DNA of 64,000 bases from Nocardia takedensis NBRC 100417 (GCF_000308695.1 NZ_BAGG01000002.1:124001-188000); one strand, 5' to 3'; shown: positions 1 to 8,724, counted from the stretch's first letter. Made by a program: numbers and translations. The notes: generated from the letters alone by a model not told the origin.

Positions 1-527
1 AGGATCAGCAGGTAGTCGGTGCGGTCCAGGTCGGGGACCGGCACGACCAGCGGGTCACCGAACATCAGGCCGCTGGCGACCTGTTTGGGCATCTGGTCGG
101 CGGTGCTGGCGGTGAACAGGTTCTTGGTGCCCAACGCGCGGATCAGCGCGGGGCCGTAGAGCGCGCCCGCGACGGTGTGGGCGGTCGGATTGCCCATGTA
201 CAGCCCCGCGGACTGCTTGCCGTGCTCGGCCAGGACGGCGGGCAGACGGTCGGCGATGTAATCGAAAGCCTCCGCCCAGCTCGTCTCGCGCCAGGTGTCG
301 GTCGCGCGGTCGCGGATGAGCGGAGCCGTGACCCGATCGGGGTCGGCGTCCAACTGACCGAGACTGGCTCCCTTGGGGCAGAGGAAGCCTTTGCTGAAGG
401 GGTCGAGTTTGTCCCCGCGCACGGCGGTGACGTGATCGTCCTGGTCGAGGGTGATCTCGAGTCCGCAGACCGCCTCGCACAGCGGGCAGGTACGCAGGAG
501 ATTGCGGGCGGTGGTGACTTCGGCCAT
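1..527 (-). CDS. Molybdopterin-dependent oxidoreductase, N-terminal part (cut by window edge)
   Basis: Only the first 175 residues lie in the window. The reading frame from the ATG at 527 opens with a 4Fe-4S motif, C14-x2-C17-x3-C21 followed by C50 in FLCPKG, which is the N-terminal cluster site of the formate dehydrogenase/nitrate reductase family of bis-MGD enzymes. Further on, conserved family landmarks are visible: an 'APLIR' segment, a TSWAEAFDYIA-like helix and a YMGNPTAHT stretch that normally precedes cofactor binding. No twin-arginine signal is present, so a cytoplasmic enzyme is likely. Substrate cannot be told from the N-terminus; actinobacterial relatives are mostly annotated as FdhF-like or assimilatory nitrate reductase-like. 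The start is placed just upstream of the cluster, as is usual for the family. Confidence 0.85.
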   Translation of the reverse strand, partial: MAEVTTARNLLRTCPLCEAVCGLEITLDQDDHVTAVRGDKLDPFSKGFLCPKGASLGQLDADPDRVTAPLIRDRATDTWRETSWAEAFDYIADRLPAVLAEHGKQSAGLYMGNPTAHTVAGALYGPALIRALGTKNLFTASTADQMPKQVASGLMFGDPLVVPVPDLDRTDYLLI

Positions 528-802
528 ACCCCATCATCGCGCCGCGCGGGGCTGCGTCAATAGTGGCTGGGACAGATTCGGCCGGTATCCGCGGGGAGGC
601 GGAGACCGGCCGTCGATCCAGTTGACCGCGAGCTATCGACTCGGCGGTGGGTCGCCGTGCGGTTCCGGCGCGGGCCGTGAACGCGGGACCCGACGCCACG
701 TGGGCGTCGAGCGGCCGCCCGCTGTGCCGCGGGCAGGCCGGAACCGTTCGGCTGGTGGCGCTACCGGCGGACCGGTAGCACTTGGTGCGTGGTGCGGGTG
801 AC

Positions 803-1306
803 TCAGCAGGCGACGCTGGTGAGGGTCTCGCCGGTGCGGCGACGCGACAGCGACGAGCGCACGGCCGCCGCGATCGCGACCACCGGGGGCAACCAGCGGG
901 CATCCTGCGGGGCGACGCTCCACTCGGCGGCGCCCGCCGCGGAGATCTGGGTGGGCGGCAGGGCGATGCCCGCGCCGTCGGTGTGCACGATCGCGCCCGC
1001 CTCGCGCAGCGCCTCGATCGCCATCGCGGCCTTGCGCAGGCCGGTGACGAGGTGGATCTCGCGGCGCTCGGCGCCGGGGATCACGATGACCGGGCCGGAC
1101 AGGTTGTTCGAGCGGAGGAACCGGCGCACATCGCCCGCGAGCTTCCCGCTGACCTCGACACCGGCCACTTCGTCGTCGGTGATCAGGCACAGACCGTTGG
1201 CCGTTTCGGCGACCGTCCACCCACGCGCGGTGTAGTCCTGCGCTGCGGCGGTCATGTCGGCCGCCGAGACGGAAGTCGGAAACGTGGTGCGCACTGTTTT
1301 CTCCAT
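803..1306 (-). CDS. Hypothetical actinobacterial protein, 167 aa
   Basis: I do not recognise this protein with confidence. It is a soluble, alanine-rich alpha/beta-looking protein. The N-terminal third reads like a compact domain (GWTVAETANGLCLITDD), there is a GPVIVIPGAERREIHLV strand pair in the middle, a DGAGIALPPT turn near residue 112, and an Arg-rich tail that ends in Cys. The general pattern (a Trp near the start, an LPPT/LPPS motif late) recalls short Prim-Pol-like proteins of actinobacteria, but the acidic metal-binding residues of a primase are not evident. Codon use is typical of its neighbours, so it is probably a real gene. It stands alone, 275 bp from the oxidoreductase and divergent from the DUF4282 gene. 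Confidence 0.6.
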   Translation of the reverse strand: MEKTVRTTFPTSVSAADMTAAAQDYTARGWTVAETANGLCLITDDEVAGVEVSGKLAGDVRRFLRSNNLSGPVIVIPGAERREIHLVTGLRKAAMAIEALREAGAIVHTDGAGIALPPTQISAAGAAEWSVAPQDARWLPPVVAIAAAVRSSLSRRRTGETLTSVAC

Positions 1307-1505
1307 TCCCCGATAGATCTTTGGGTCCTGCGTTCACGGGGGGTATCGACAGCAGGTGGGTGCGGCGTTACGGATGTTTCCGAAGAAGTTTCGGTTTGTA
1401 TGACGCGTCTCACTTCATAGAATCCGGCTATGACCGGGAGAACTTCTCCCGAAGTGGGTATCTCCTGCGGTTGGCCGGACGACGGGATGCGGGAAGGATC
1501 GCGCC

Positions 1506-2060
1506 ATGAGCGACGAAACCGGTGGCGCGGCGGGCGAGAACGTCCCCGACCCCGAGACCGAATCCCGTTGGATCGCCTGGAAAGCCCTGCCCGCGCGGGA
1601 GCGGACACCGGCGATGGAGGCCGATCGGCCCGCCGAACCCTTCGCGAGTCCGCGCGCATTCCGCACCTGGGCGGTCCAGGCCGCCCGCGGTCTGCTCGAC
1701 GTGCAGTTCCACCGTCCGGTCACCCGGACCTTGTTGCCGCTGGCCTACATGCTCGGTCTGGCCTTCGCGATCGGCGTCCCGATCGCGGTGACGGTGTTGA
1801 TGTGGCAGGTGTCGGCGGTGCTGGGGGTGGCGGCGGCGCTGATCGCGGTCCCGCTCGGCCTGACCATCGCGGCCGTGGTGCGACTGCTGTTGGAGTTCCT
1901 GGTGAACGCCTCGCGGTTGGCGGCGCGCGTCGAGCACATCAGCGATCTGGCCGACGATCTGTTCCAGGCGCTCTCGGATGTGGCCGAACCGGTCAATCAA
2001 CTGTCCGAGGATGTGCGCGCGGTGCAGTTCTGGCGCTTCCGCGGACGCGGGCGCAAGTAG
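1506..2060 (+). CDS. DUF4282 domain-containing membrane protein
   Basis: A 184-residue protein with an acidic, polar N-terminus of about 60 residues, then a short amphipathic segment and two hydrophobic helices (about residues 78-101 and 105-130), followed by a soluble C-terminal helix. The order 'LLDVQFHRPVTRTLLPLAYMLG' then two close membrane helices is the DUF4282 layout. The family is common in actinobacteria and has no established activity. The C-terminal stretch (about 130-175) is predicted to be helical and could form a coiled coil. It stands alone, in front of an XRE regulator gene. Confidence 0.7.
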   Translation: MSDETGGAAGENVPDPETESRWIAWKALPARERTPAMEADRPAEPFASPRAFRTWAVQAARGLLDVQFHRPVTRTLLPLAYMLGLAFAIGVPIAVTVLMWQVSAVLGVAAALIAVPLGLTIAAVVRLLLEFLVNASRLAARVEHISDLADDLFQALSDVAEPVNQLSEDVRAVQFWRFRGRGRK

Positions 2061-2307
2061 GTCCGCGCGTGGCTTTCGGGCGCGGCCCAACTCTGCTGTA
2101 TTGCCGAAAAAGACCACCCGTGAACCAGTTCGGCGCGAAAGGGACAATGGCCTGAATGTGCCGGCGGATGTGCACTATGTCAGATCAGCTGTGAAACAAT
2201 GCTGTCCGGGTGGCCGACCGACCGCGGGCATCCGGTTGGAAGCGCGTCGCGCCGGGGGCCCTGGAGGAGCGCCGGGTCGAGTCGACGCATGGCGCGAGGG
2301 GGTAAGC

Positions 2308-3165
2308 ATGGCTCTACCGAACGGAACTACGGGGTCGACCATGCCACGGCGGCAATTGGGCCGCCACCTGCGAGAACTGCGGAACCGAGCCAGGATGACC
2401 ACCCGCACGGCCGCGCAGCGGCTGGAGTGGTCGGAGGCCAAGATCTGGCGTATCGAGACCGGGCAGACCTCGTTGCGCAGCCTCGATGTCGAGGCGATGT
2501 GCAAGGTCTACGACGCACCCGGCGATTTGGTGGGCACCTTGACCGCGCTGGCGCGCGAGACAAAGGCGCGTGGGTGGTGGACCACCTTCGGTGACGTCGT
2601 CTCGGAGGGTTTCGACGTCTACATCGGCCTCGAGGAGGCGGCCCGGCGGCTGTCGACCTACGAGAACGAGGTGATCCCCGGTCTGTTGCAGACCGAGTCC
2701 TACATCCGGGCGCTGCACGCGGCCGCGCGGCCCGACGCCTCGCCGGGCGAGCTCGATCGACGCACGCAGTTGCGGCTGACCAGGCAGAAGCTGGTGACCC
2801 GCGCCGAGGCGCCGCTGCATCTGGACGTCGTGATCGGCGAGTCGGCGCTGTGGCACACCGTCGGCGGGCCCGAGGTGGCCGCCGAGCAGCGCGCGCATCT
2901 GCGCCGGATGGCCGAATCGCCGAACCTGCGTATCCAGGCGGTGCCCACCGAGGCGGGTTACCACGACGGCATGGATTCCGGGCGTTTCGTGCTGCTGGAG
3001 TTCCCCGAGGATCTCGCGGGAGAGCAGTCCGAGCCGTCGGTGGTCTACGTCGAGGCGTTCACCGGGCCGGTGTACCTGGAGAAGGATTCCGAGATCGAGC
3101 GCTACCGCAAGGCTTTCGCGGGCATCAAGGCCGCCGCGGTGGACGTTCGCACGCTGCTGGACTGA
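2308..3165 (+). CDS. XRE-family regulator with DUF5753 domain
   Basis: A 285-residue regulator. Residues about 15-70 form an XRE helix-turn-helix (RRQLGRHLRELRNRARMTTRTAAQRL, then WSEAKIWRIETG). The rest is the DUF5753 domain usual in actinobacteria, with landmarks YENEVIPGLLQTE, a late VVIGESALW strand and a final VYLE-x-YRKAF helix. Proteins of this type act as DNA-binding regulators, and in Streptomyces they are often partnered with a small DUF397 protein. No DUF397 gene adjoins it here. The start is the ATG at 2308, chosen for the purine-rich GAGGGGG about 6 nt upstream; the frame stays open much further upstream but without family similarity. The gene converges on and overlaps the marR gene by 41 bp. 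Confidence 0.85.
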   Translation: MALPNGTTGSTMPRRQLGRHLRELRNRARMTTRTAAQRLEWSEAKIWRIETGQTSLRSLDVEAMCKVYDAPGDLVGTLTALARETKARGWWTTFGDVVSEGFDVYIGLEEAARRLSTYENEVIPGLLQTESYIRALHAAARPDASPGELDRRTQLRLTRQKLVTRAEAPLHLDVVIGESALWHTVGGPEVAAEQRAHLRRMAESPNLRIQAVPTEAGYHDGMDSGRFVLLEFPEDLAGEQSEPSVVYVEAFTGPVYLEKDSEIERYRKAFAGIKAAAVDVRTLLD

Positions 3166-3565
3166 GTTCGCCGGGGCCGTCCCAGCATTCGGCGAGTACG
3201 CGCCGATGGGTGGGGACGGCCTCGGCGTGTACCTGCCTGCCCTTGTCGGTGAGGCAGACGAACAGCGCGCGCCTGTCCTCGACGCACATGTCCCGGCGCA
3301 CCAGGCCGTCGCGTTCGAGGCGGGCCACCGCGCGGGAGAGCGCGCTCTGACTCAGGTGGATGTCACCGGCCAGTTCGCTCATGGGGTATTTGCCGCACGC
3401 CGCGTCGACCAGGCGATCGAGGGTCTCGAATTCGCTGAGGCCGATCCGGTGGTCCTGGAGTGCCTTGTCCAAGGCGCAACTGACGAAGGCGTGCCGGTCG
3501 AGCAGTCGACGCCACTCGCCGACCAGCGCCTGCGGCGCGGTGTCCGACGGTGCCGTGTTCGACAT
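3125..3565 (-). CDS. MarR-family transcriptional regulator
   Basis: A 146-residue winged-helix regulator. The HTH (HLSQSALSRAVARLERDGLVRR, about residues 70-92) and wing (VEDRRALFVCLTDKGRQ) are canonical MarR. It is divergent from the MFS exporter gene, with an 85-bp gap that contains three evenly spaced near-palindromes, so it most probably represses both itself and the exporter until a ligand binds. The C-terminus overlaps the convergent XRE gene by 41 bp, and the final 15 residues (ELSPAACERPPRRP) look like a read-through tail rather than a conserved helix. Ligand unknown; MarR/MFS pairs usually respond to small phenolic or antibiotic-like compounds. Confidence 0.9.
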   Translation of the reverse strand: MSNTAPSDTAPQALVGEWRRLLDRHAFVSCALDKALQDHRIGLSEFETLDRLVDAACGKYPMSELAGDIHLSQSALSRAVARLERDGLVRRDMCVEDRRALFVCLTDKGRQVHAEAVPTHRRVLAECWDGPGELSPAACERPPRRP

Positions 3566-3586
3566 GACGTCATCCTAGTCGTCCGG

Positions 3587-3642
3587 GCATGTCCATGCAA
3601 CCGCATTAAATGTGTTGGCATTAAATGCACGCGCATGTAATG
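3587..3642. promoter_or_regulatory. Triple palindromic operator between marR and the MFS gene
   Basis: Three copies of an 11-bp near-palindrome lie in direct order exactly 15 bp apart, at 3603 (GCATTAAATGT), 3618 (GCATTAAATGC, a perfect palindrome) and 3633 (GCATGTAATGT). A fourth, weaker copy (GCATGTCCATGC) sits at 3587-3598. The block ends 8 bp before the MFS start codon and lies 22-77 bp upstream of marR, so occupancy would cover the promoters of both. The regular spacing is visible directly; that MarR binds here is inferred. Confidence 0.65.
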
Positions 3643-3650
3643 TCCTCCGC

Positions 3651-5111
3651 ATGACTTCACCGGCACCGCTAGCGACCGCCAGATCGGCGGTCGATCCGAC
3701 CATCTGGTCCGCCCGGCTCTGGGGCATGCTCATCACCCTGTGCATCGTGCTGTTCCTCGACGGCCTCGATGTCTCGATGATCGGCGTCGCCCTCCCCTCC
3801 ATCGGTTCCGAACTCGACCTGTCCACCTCGACCCTGCAATGGCTGATCAGCGGATACGTCCTCGGCTACGGCGGCCTGCTGCTGCTCGGCGGTCGCACCG
3901 CGGACCTGCTCGGCCGCCGCAAGGTCTTCCTCATCGCGCTGGCCGTGTTCGCCGCGGCCTCCCTGCTCGGCGGCCTGGTCAGCTCGGGTCCGCTGCTGAT
4001 CCTGACCCGCTTCGTCAAGGGTCTGGCCGCCGCGTTCACCGCGCCGACCGGGTTGTCGATCATCACCACCAACTTCGCCGAGGGCCCGGCCCGCAACAAG
4101 GCGCTCTCGATCTACACGGTGTTCGGCGCGGGCGGCTACTCCATGGGCCTGCTCTTCGGCGGACTGATGACCGGCGTCGGCTGGCGCTGGACCTTCCTGC
4201 TCCCCGTGCCCATCGCGCTGGCCGCGCTGGTCGCCGCGTTCTACCTGGTCCCGAAGGACGAGGGGGCCGAGGAGGGCGGTCACGACCTGTTCGGCGCGCT
4301 GCTGTCCACCGCGGGCATGTTGCTGCTGGTCTACACCGTGGTCGCCGCCCCGGAGGCGGGCTGGGGCTCGGCCCGAACCATCGGCTCGTTCGTCCTGGTC
4401 GCCGCCCTGTTCGCCGCCTTCGTCGCGGTGGAGAAGCGGGTGAGGTATCCGCTGGTGCGCCTGGGCATCCTGCGCAAGACCACGCTGGTCCGGGCGAGTC
4501 TGGCCATCGTCGCCGTGGCGGGCTCCTACTTCAGTTGGCAGTTCATCGTCACCCTGTACATGCAGGACTCGCTCGGCTGGTCGCCGCTGAAGTTGTCGAT
4601 GGCGCTGCTGCCCGTGGGCCTGCTCGTGGTGGCCTCGGCCTTCGTCTCCGACAAGCTGGTCGACCGCTTCGGCACCGCGCCGATCATCGCGATCACCATG
4701 GCCGTGATGGGCGTCGGCTACCTGCTGTTCCTGCGCCTGGACACCGACCCGTCCTACCTGACGATGCTGCTGCCCGCGGTCCTGCTGATCGGCATCGGCT
4801 GGGTCGGCTTCCCTGCCATCAACATCCAGGCCACCAACGGCATCGACGACGAGGAACAAGGTCTGGCCGCGGGCGTGCTCCAGACCTCCATGCAGGTCGG
4901 CGCGGCCATCGTGCTGGCCGTGACCACCGCGATCGTCACCTCCGGCGCCCCGGAGCAGTCCTCGCCGCGGGCGGTGCTCGACGCGTTCCGTCCCGGCCTG
5001 GAATTCGCGGCGGGCGTGGCCATCGTCGGCGCGCTCGTGGCGCTGACCGCCTTCCTCCCGCGCACCCGCAAGCAGCGGGTCGTGGAACCGGAACTCGAAC
5101 CGGTCGGCTGA
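3651..5111 (+). CDS. MFS drug/metabolite efflux transporter (DHA2, 14-TM type)
   Basis: A 486-residue integral membrane protein with about 14 hydrophobic helices. It carries the DHA2-family motif A between TM2 and TM3 (GGRTADLLGRRKVF), LDGLDVSMIGVALPSI in TM1 (motif D1) and a TM5-like GPARNKALSIYTVFGAGGYSMG segment. Proteins of this family export drugs or endogenous metabolites using the proton gradient. The ATG at 3651 is preferred: the frame is open from 3612, but the extra residues would run through the operator repeats. It is divergent from marR and probably its main target. A strong hairpin follows the stop codon. Substrate unknown. Confidence 0.9.
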   Translation: MTSPAPLATARSAVDPTIWSARLWGMLITLCIVLFLDGLDVSMIGVALPSIGSELDLSTSTLQWLISGYVLGYGGLLLLGGRTADLLGRRKVFLIALAVFAAASLLGGLVSSGPLLILTRFVKGLAAAFTAPTGLSIITTNFAEGPARNKALSIYTVFGAGGYSMGLLFGGLMTGVGWRWTFLLPVPIALAALVAAFYLVPKDEGAEEGGHDLFGALLSTAGMLLLVYTVVAAPEAGWGSARTIGSFVLVAALFAAFVAVEKRVRYPLVRLGILRKTTLVRASLAIVAVAGSYFSWQFIVTLYMQDSLGWSPLKLSMALLPVGLLVVASAFVSDKLVDRFGTAPIIAITMAVMGVGYLLFLRLDTDPSYLTMLLPAVLLIGIGWVGFPAINIQATNGIDDEEQGLAAGVLQTSMQVGAAIVLAVTTAIVTSGAPEQSSPRAVLDAFRPGLEFAAGVAIVGALVALTAFLPRTRKQRVVEPELEPVG

Positions 5112-5121
5112 CCCCGGCCAC

Positions 5122-5157
5122 CCGGCACCCCGTCGCGATCACGCGTCGGGGTGCCGG
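5122..5157. terminator. Hairpin between convergent MFS and rmlC genes
   Basis: An 11-bp perfect stem (CCGGCACCCCG at 5122-5132 pairing with 5147-5157) closes a 14-nt loop. It lies 10 bp after the MFS stop and 21 bp after the rmlC stop on the other strand, so it can serve both. There is no T-tract, as is usual for high-GC actinobacteria. Confidence 0.6.
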
Positions 5158-5178
5158 CGCGTGCGGGCGGCCGATCCT

Positions 5179-5730
5179 TCAGAGCCGCGGGGCGGCGGAA
5201 TCCTTGGCCGACCGGAGGAATTCCAGCGGCCTGCCGTCGCGGCCTGCCTTCGGCCAGTCGATACCGAGCCGGGGGTCGAAGGCGTCCAGATCGCGGTCGT
5301 GCTCGGGGGTGTACTCCAGCGAGCACAGGTACGTGACGGTGGAGTCGTCCTCGAGGGACAGGATCGCGTGACCCAGCCCTTCGGAAAGGAACACCGACCG
5401 GCGGTCGACGTCGTCGAGCAGCACGCTGTCCCAGCGACCGAAGGTCGGCGAGCCCGGCCGCAGGTCCACCACCACGTCGAAGAACGCGCCGCGCGCGCAG
5501 GTCACGTATTTGGCCTGGCCGGGCGGGTCCTCGGTGTAGTGGATGCCGCGCAGCACCCCGGCCGCCGACACCGAGGTGTTGACCTGGCACAACTCGAACG
5601 GCCGTCCGGTCGCCTTCTCGAACTCCGAGGATTTGAAGGTCTCGGCGAAGGCGCCGCGGGCATCGCCGAGCAGGCGCGGGGTGATCACCCACGCGCCCGG
5701 TACCGCCAGTTCGCGAAAGTGCATCCTCAC
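5179..5730 (-). CDS. rmlC: dTDP-4-dehydrorhamnose 3,5-epimerase
   Basis: A 183-residue cupin that converts dTDP-4-keto-6-deoxyglucose to dTDP-4-keto-rhamnose, the third step of dTDP-rhamnose synthesis. The RmlC hallmarks are in place: FAETFK near residue 30, the catalytic-histidine segment [12 protein letters not shown] near residue 62, [15 protein letters not shown], and the loop [22 protein letters not shown] with the second catalytic-region residues. Rhamnose is the first sugar of the linker that joins arabinogalactan to peptidoglycan in this order, so the gene should be essential. It overlaps rmlA by 4 bp and is co-transcribed with it; rmlB is 3 kb away on the other strand. Confidence 0.95.
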   Translation of the reverse strand: MRMHFRELAVPGAWVITPRLLGDARGAFAETFKSSEFEKATGRPFELCQVNTSVSAAGVLRGIHYTEDPPGQAKYVTCARGAFFDVVVDLRPGSPTFGRWDSVLLDDVDRRSVFLSEGLGHAILSLEDDSTVTYLCSLEYTPEHDRDLDAFDPRLGIDWPKAGRDGRPLEFLRSAKDSAAPRL

Positions 5731-6599
5731 CCGTCCCGTCCGCGCTCGAGCAGGCCGAGCAGGTAGTCGCCGTACCCGGAGCGTACGAGCGGTTCGGCTC
5801 GCGCGCGCAGGTCCTCGTCGTCGATATACCCCATTCGCCAGGCGACTTCCTCCGGGACGCCGATCTTGAGTCCCTGCCGCTGTTCGATGGTGCGCACGTA
5901 GTTGGCGGCGTCGAGCAGCGAGTCGAAAGTGCCGGTGTCGAGCCAGGCGCTGCCGCGCGCGAGCACGTCGACGCGCAACCGGTCCTGTTCCAGGTAGGCA
6001 CGGTTGATGTCGGTGATCTCGTATTCGCCGCGCGCGGAAGGACGCAGCGTGCGGGCGATCTCCAGGACGTCGTTGTCGTAGAAGTACAGCCCGGGGATGG
6101 CGTAGTTGGAACGCGGCCGCCGCGGTTTCTCCTCGATGGAGACCGCGCGTCCGCTGTCGAATTCGACCACGCCGTAGGCGGTGGGGTCGGACACCCAGTA
6201 GGCGAAGATCGCGCCGCCTTCCAGGCCCTTGAAGCGGTCAAGGCCGGTGCCGAGCCCCGGGCCGTGGAAGATGTTGTCGCCCAGGACGAGTGCGGCGCAT
6301 TCGTTGCCGATGTGGTCCGCGCCGAGGACGAAGGCGCGGGCCAGGCCGTCGGGTTCGGGTTGCACGACATAGGTGATCGAGAGGCCGAACTGGCTGCCGT
6401 CGCCGAGCAGTCGGGCGAAGGCCGAGGCGTCCTCGGGCGTGGTGATGACGAGGATGTCCCTGATTCCCGCGAGCATGAGGGTGGACAGGGGGTAGTAGAT
6501 CATCGGTTTGTCGTAGACCGGGACCAGTTGTTTGCTGACCCCGCGCGTGATGGGGTGCAGCCGGGAACCGGTGCCGCCCGCCAAGATGATTCCGCGCAT
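5727..6599 (-). CDS. rmlA: Glucose-1-phosphate thymidylyltransferase
   Basis: A 290-residue nucleotidyltransferase that makes dTDP-glucose from glucose-1-phosphate and dTTP, the first committed step to dTDP-rhamnose. The protein starts directly with the Rossmann-like signature [16 protein letters not shown], followed by [16 protein letters not shown], the product-binding [12 protein letters not shown] and [10 protein letters not shown]. Length and motif order match the short RmlA class. It is the first gene of the rmlA-rmlC operon. The 221 bp upstream are shared with a divergent hydrolase gene and contain an inverted repeat. Confidence 0.95.
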   Translation of the reverse strand: MRGIILAGGTGSRLHPITRGVSKQLVPVYDKPMIYYPLSTLMLAGIRDILVITTPEDASAFARLLGDGSQFGLSITYVVQPEPDGLARAFVLGADHIGNECAALVLGDNIFHGPGLGTGLDRFKGLEGGAIFAYWVSDPTAYGVVEFDSGRAVSIEEKPRRPRSNYAIPGLYFYDNDVLEIARTLRPSARGEYEITDINRAYLEQDRLRVDVLARGSAWLDTGTFDSLLDAANYVRTIEQRQGLKIGVPEEVAWRMGYIDDEDLRARAEPLVRSGYGDYLLGLLERGRDG

Positions 6600-6723
6600 G
6601 ACCAGGAGTCTGCCAGCCCGGTCGGTTCGGGAGTCGGGGAGGTTCCGAACGGCCTACGAAATCATCACGAGGGTTCCTTCGACGTTCATTTACCCCGATT
6701 CTGTTGCATAGGTCACGTTCACG

Positions 6724-6741
6724 TGCTGTTCTGAAACAGCA
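6724..6741. promoter_or_regulatory. Inverted repeat upstream of rmlA and the hydrolase gene
   Basis: Seven-base arms, TGCTGTT and AACAGCA, around a CTGA spacer give an 18-bp operator-like dyad between the divergent rmlA (starts at 6599) and hydrolase (starts at 6821) genes. Which regulator would bind is unknown, and no regulator gene is adjacent. Confidence 0.3.
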
Positions 6742-6820
6742 TTGTGTGAGATGTCAGCGCCGACATCGCTCCGGGTGACCGCCGGTCCGGTGCGGCGCGC
6801 CGAGATGAGGGTGGTGCGCG

Positions 6821-7798
6821 ATGAGCGAACCCGGCGTAGTGATGAACCCGGCCGGCCCGAGCGTGACGGCCCGGATGCTGTCGGTGACCTGCCGCGGCGT
6901 GCTCCGCCCGCTGCTGCGGGCGGCCCCGATCACCAGGACCACCATCCCGATCGGCGCGTTCGCCATCGACAGCCTCGCCCGGTTGCGGCCGCAACCGCGG
7001 GGCGTCGACCGGGAACAGGTCAGCATGGGCGGTTTCCGGATGGAGATCCTGCGGCCCGCGGGCGCGTCCAGGGCGCTGCGCCACGGCGTGGTCCTCTACA
7101 TGCACGGCGGCGGCTTCGCGATCTGCGGACTCGAGACGCACCGACCGGTCGCGGCCAGCCTGGCGCGGCGCACCGGACTCGCGGTCGTCAACGTCGAATA
7201 CCGGCAACTGCCCGCACAGTCGATCAGCCAGTCCGTCCAGGACTGTCTGACCGCCTACCGCTGGCTGCTCTCGCACGGCGCGGACCCGGCGCGGATCGTG
7301 TTCGCGGGCGACTCCGCGGGCGGTTACCTGGCCTTCGCGACCGCGCTGAGCGCGGTGGAATCGGCGCTGCCGGTCCCGGCGGGGTTGGTCGGCCTGAGTC
7401 CGCTGCTCGACCTGGACTACGTCGCCAAACAGGGCTACGAATTCGTCGACCGCGACCCCTACATCCCGCTGACCGCGCTGCGGGCGGTCGCGCGTCTCGG
7501 CGCGGAGGTCGACGGGGTCATCGATCCGATGATGTCGCCGGTCAACGGCGCGCTGGCCGGACTGCCGCCGGTGCTGCTGATCGCGGCCGAGGAGGAGGTG
7601 CTGCGCTACGACTGCGAGTTGATGGCGCGGCGGCTCACCGCGGCGGGCGTGCCCAACGGGCTGGAGTTGTGGCGCGGACAGGTGCACGCGTTCATGAGCA
7701 TCGCGCCGAACCTGCCCGAGGGGCGCGCGGCGCTGGGTAGGGTGGCACGGTTCGTGCGCGATGTCGTCGCGCCCGCCGAGCGGGCTCGGACGGCCTGA
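6821..7798 (+). CDS. Alpha/beta hydrolase of the hormone-sensitive-lipase family
   Basis: A 325-residue esterase/lipase. The oxyanion-hole motif HGGGF is at about residue 95, the nucleophile elbow GDSAGG near 165 supplies the catalytic Ser, an AAEEEVL segment near 255 contains the acid, and VHAFM near 288 the catalytic His, so the triad looks complete. The order is that of family IV (HSL-type) esterases such as the mycobacterial LipW/LipN group. No signal peptide is evident. Natural substrate unknown, probably a short- to medium-chain ester. The ATG at 6821 gives a length typical of the family. It is divergent from rmlA and is followed by a strong terminator. Confidence 0.85.
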   Translation: MSEPGVVMNPAGPSVTARMLSVTCRGVLRPLLRAAPITRTTIPIGAFAIDSLARLRPQPRGVDREQVSMGGFRMEILRPAGASRALRHGVVLYMHGGGFAICGLETHRPVAASLARRTGLAVVNVEYRQLPAQSISQSVQDCLTAYRWLLSHGADPARIVFAGDSAGGYLAFATALSAVESALPVPAGLVGLSPLLDLDYVAKQGYEFVDRDPYIPLTALRAVARLGAEVDGVIDPMMSPVNGALAGLPPVLLIAAEEEVLRYDCELMARRLTAAGVPNGLELWRGQVHAFMSIAPNLPEGRAALGRVARFVRDVVAPAERARTA

Positions 7799-7819
7799 TC
7801 ACGGTCGGCCGGACGAGTC

Positions 7820-7850
7820 GAACCCCGCCCCGGAATCCGGGGCGGGGTTC
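7820..7850. terminator. Strong hairpin between convergent genes
   Basis: A perfect 14-bp GC-rich stem (7820-7833 with 7837-7850) closed by a 3-nt AAT loop. It lies 21 bp after the hydrolase stop and 50 bp after the stop of the convergent secreted-protein gene. Confidence 0.85.
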
Positions 7851-7900
7851 TCTGTACTCACTGTCCGATTGTCACCCGGCGAACCGGGCGTCGGCCGAGA

Positions 7901-8605
7901 TTACTTGGCCGGAGCGACGAACGGCTGGTTGATGGTGGTGAAGTACTGGATCGCCGCACCGATGGCCACCGGAGCGGTGATGAGGATCTGGCCCACCAGG
8001 GTGCCGATCGCACCGACGGCCAGGACGCCGGCGACGCAGCCCACCGCGGCAGCCGGGATGAACGGGCCGAACAGGCCGACGATGGTCGCCGAGGCGACGC
8101 CGGCGCCCGCGATGCCACCGAGCACGCAGCCCAGCGCGCCGCCGGACAGGCCGCCGACCAGGGTGCCGATGGTGGCGCCCATGCCGATGGTGTCCTTCAG
8201 GCGGTTGAACGCCGCGAGCTCACGGTCGTACTCGTTCTTCCACGGCGCCTTGTCCTCGTAGGGGAGGGCGACGGGCTTGTAGACGGCACGGTCCATGTCG
8301 AGCTGCGGGGTCAGCGTGGCGGTGTTGCCCGCGATCTCGGCGGCGATCGGGAACTCGAACTCGTCGACGCGGAAGGTCAGGAGGGTGCCCGCGACGGTGG
8401 CGCCGTTGGCGGCCTTGATCTTCAGGGCGTTGTCTTCGACGACCAGCGAGCCGGAGTCGGTGGTGATGATCGACTGGGTGTCGGTGGCGTGGGCGGAGAA
8501 GTTGATCGCCTCGGCCTCGGCCGGCGCCGCGTTGACAGCACCCGCGGTGACGCCGAGAGCGGCGATCAGCAGCGCCGAGGTGGCGGCGAATTTCCTCATC
8601 AGCAT
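7901..8605 (-). CDS. Secreted protein with glycine/alanine-rich hydrophobic C-terminus
   Basis: A 234-residue protein. Residues 1-27 form a clear Sec signal peptide (RKF, a hydrophobic core, then AVNAAPA). The mature N-terminal half (about 30-140) is a polar beta-rich domain. From about residue 145 it becomes a Gly/Ala-rich, strongly hydrophobic stretch with two cysteines (GALGCVLGG, AVGCVAGV), resembling a membrane-inserting or pore-like tail. Homologous small exported proteins of this design are frequent in Nocardia and are annotated as hypothetical. Function unknown; surface or outer-membrane association is an inference from composition. The gene is a single transcription unit with its own hairpin downstream and an imperfect dyad upstream. 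Confidence 0.75.
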   Translation of the reverse strand: MLMRKFAATSALLIAALGVTAGAVNAAPAEAEAINFSAHATDTQSIITTDSGSLVVEDNALKIKAANGATVAGTLLTFRVDEFEFPIAAEIAGNTATLTPQLDMDRAVYKPVALPYEDKAPWKNEYDRELAAFNRLKDTIGMGATIGTLVGGLSGGALGCVLGGIAGAGVASATIVGLFGPFIPAAAVGCVAGVLAVGAIGTLVGQILITAPVAIGAAIQYFTTINQPFVAPAK

Positions 8606-8698
8606 TTTCTGGAACCTCGATGTGAAGCGTTCGGAGGGGACTGGTCGATAGAAATGCAGACCAGCTAACGACCGGTGAACCGGTCATGACCGCGAATT

Positions 8699-8724
8699 CA
8701 AATCTTGTTCACCATCAAGACTTG
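8699..8724. promoter_or_regulatory. Imperfect inverted repeat upstream of the secreted-protein gene
   Basis: Arms CAAATCTTG (8699-8707) and CAAGACTTG (8716-8724) match at 8 of 9 positions around an 8-bp spacer. The dyad lies about 95 bp upstream of the secreted-protein start and about 190 bp upstream of rmlB in the 305-bp divergent gap. The rest of the gap shows no convincing ORF. Confidence 0.3.
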
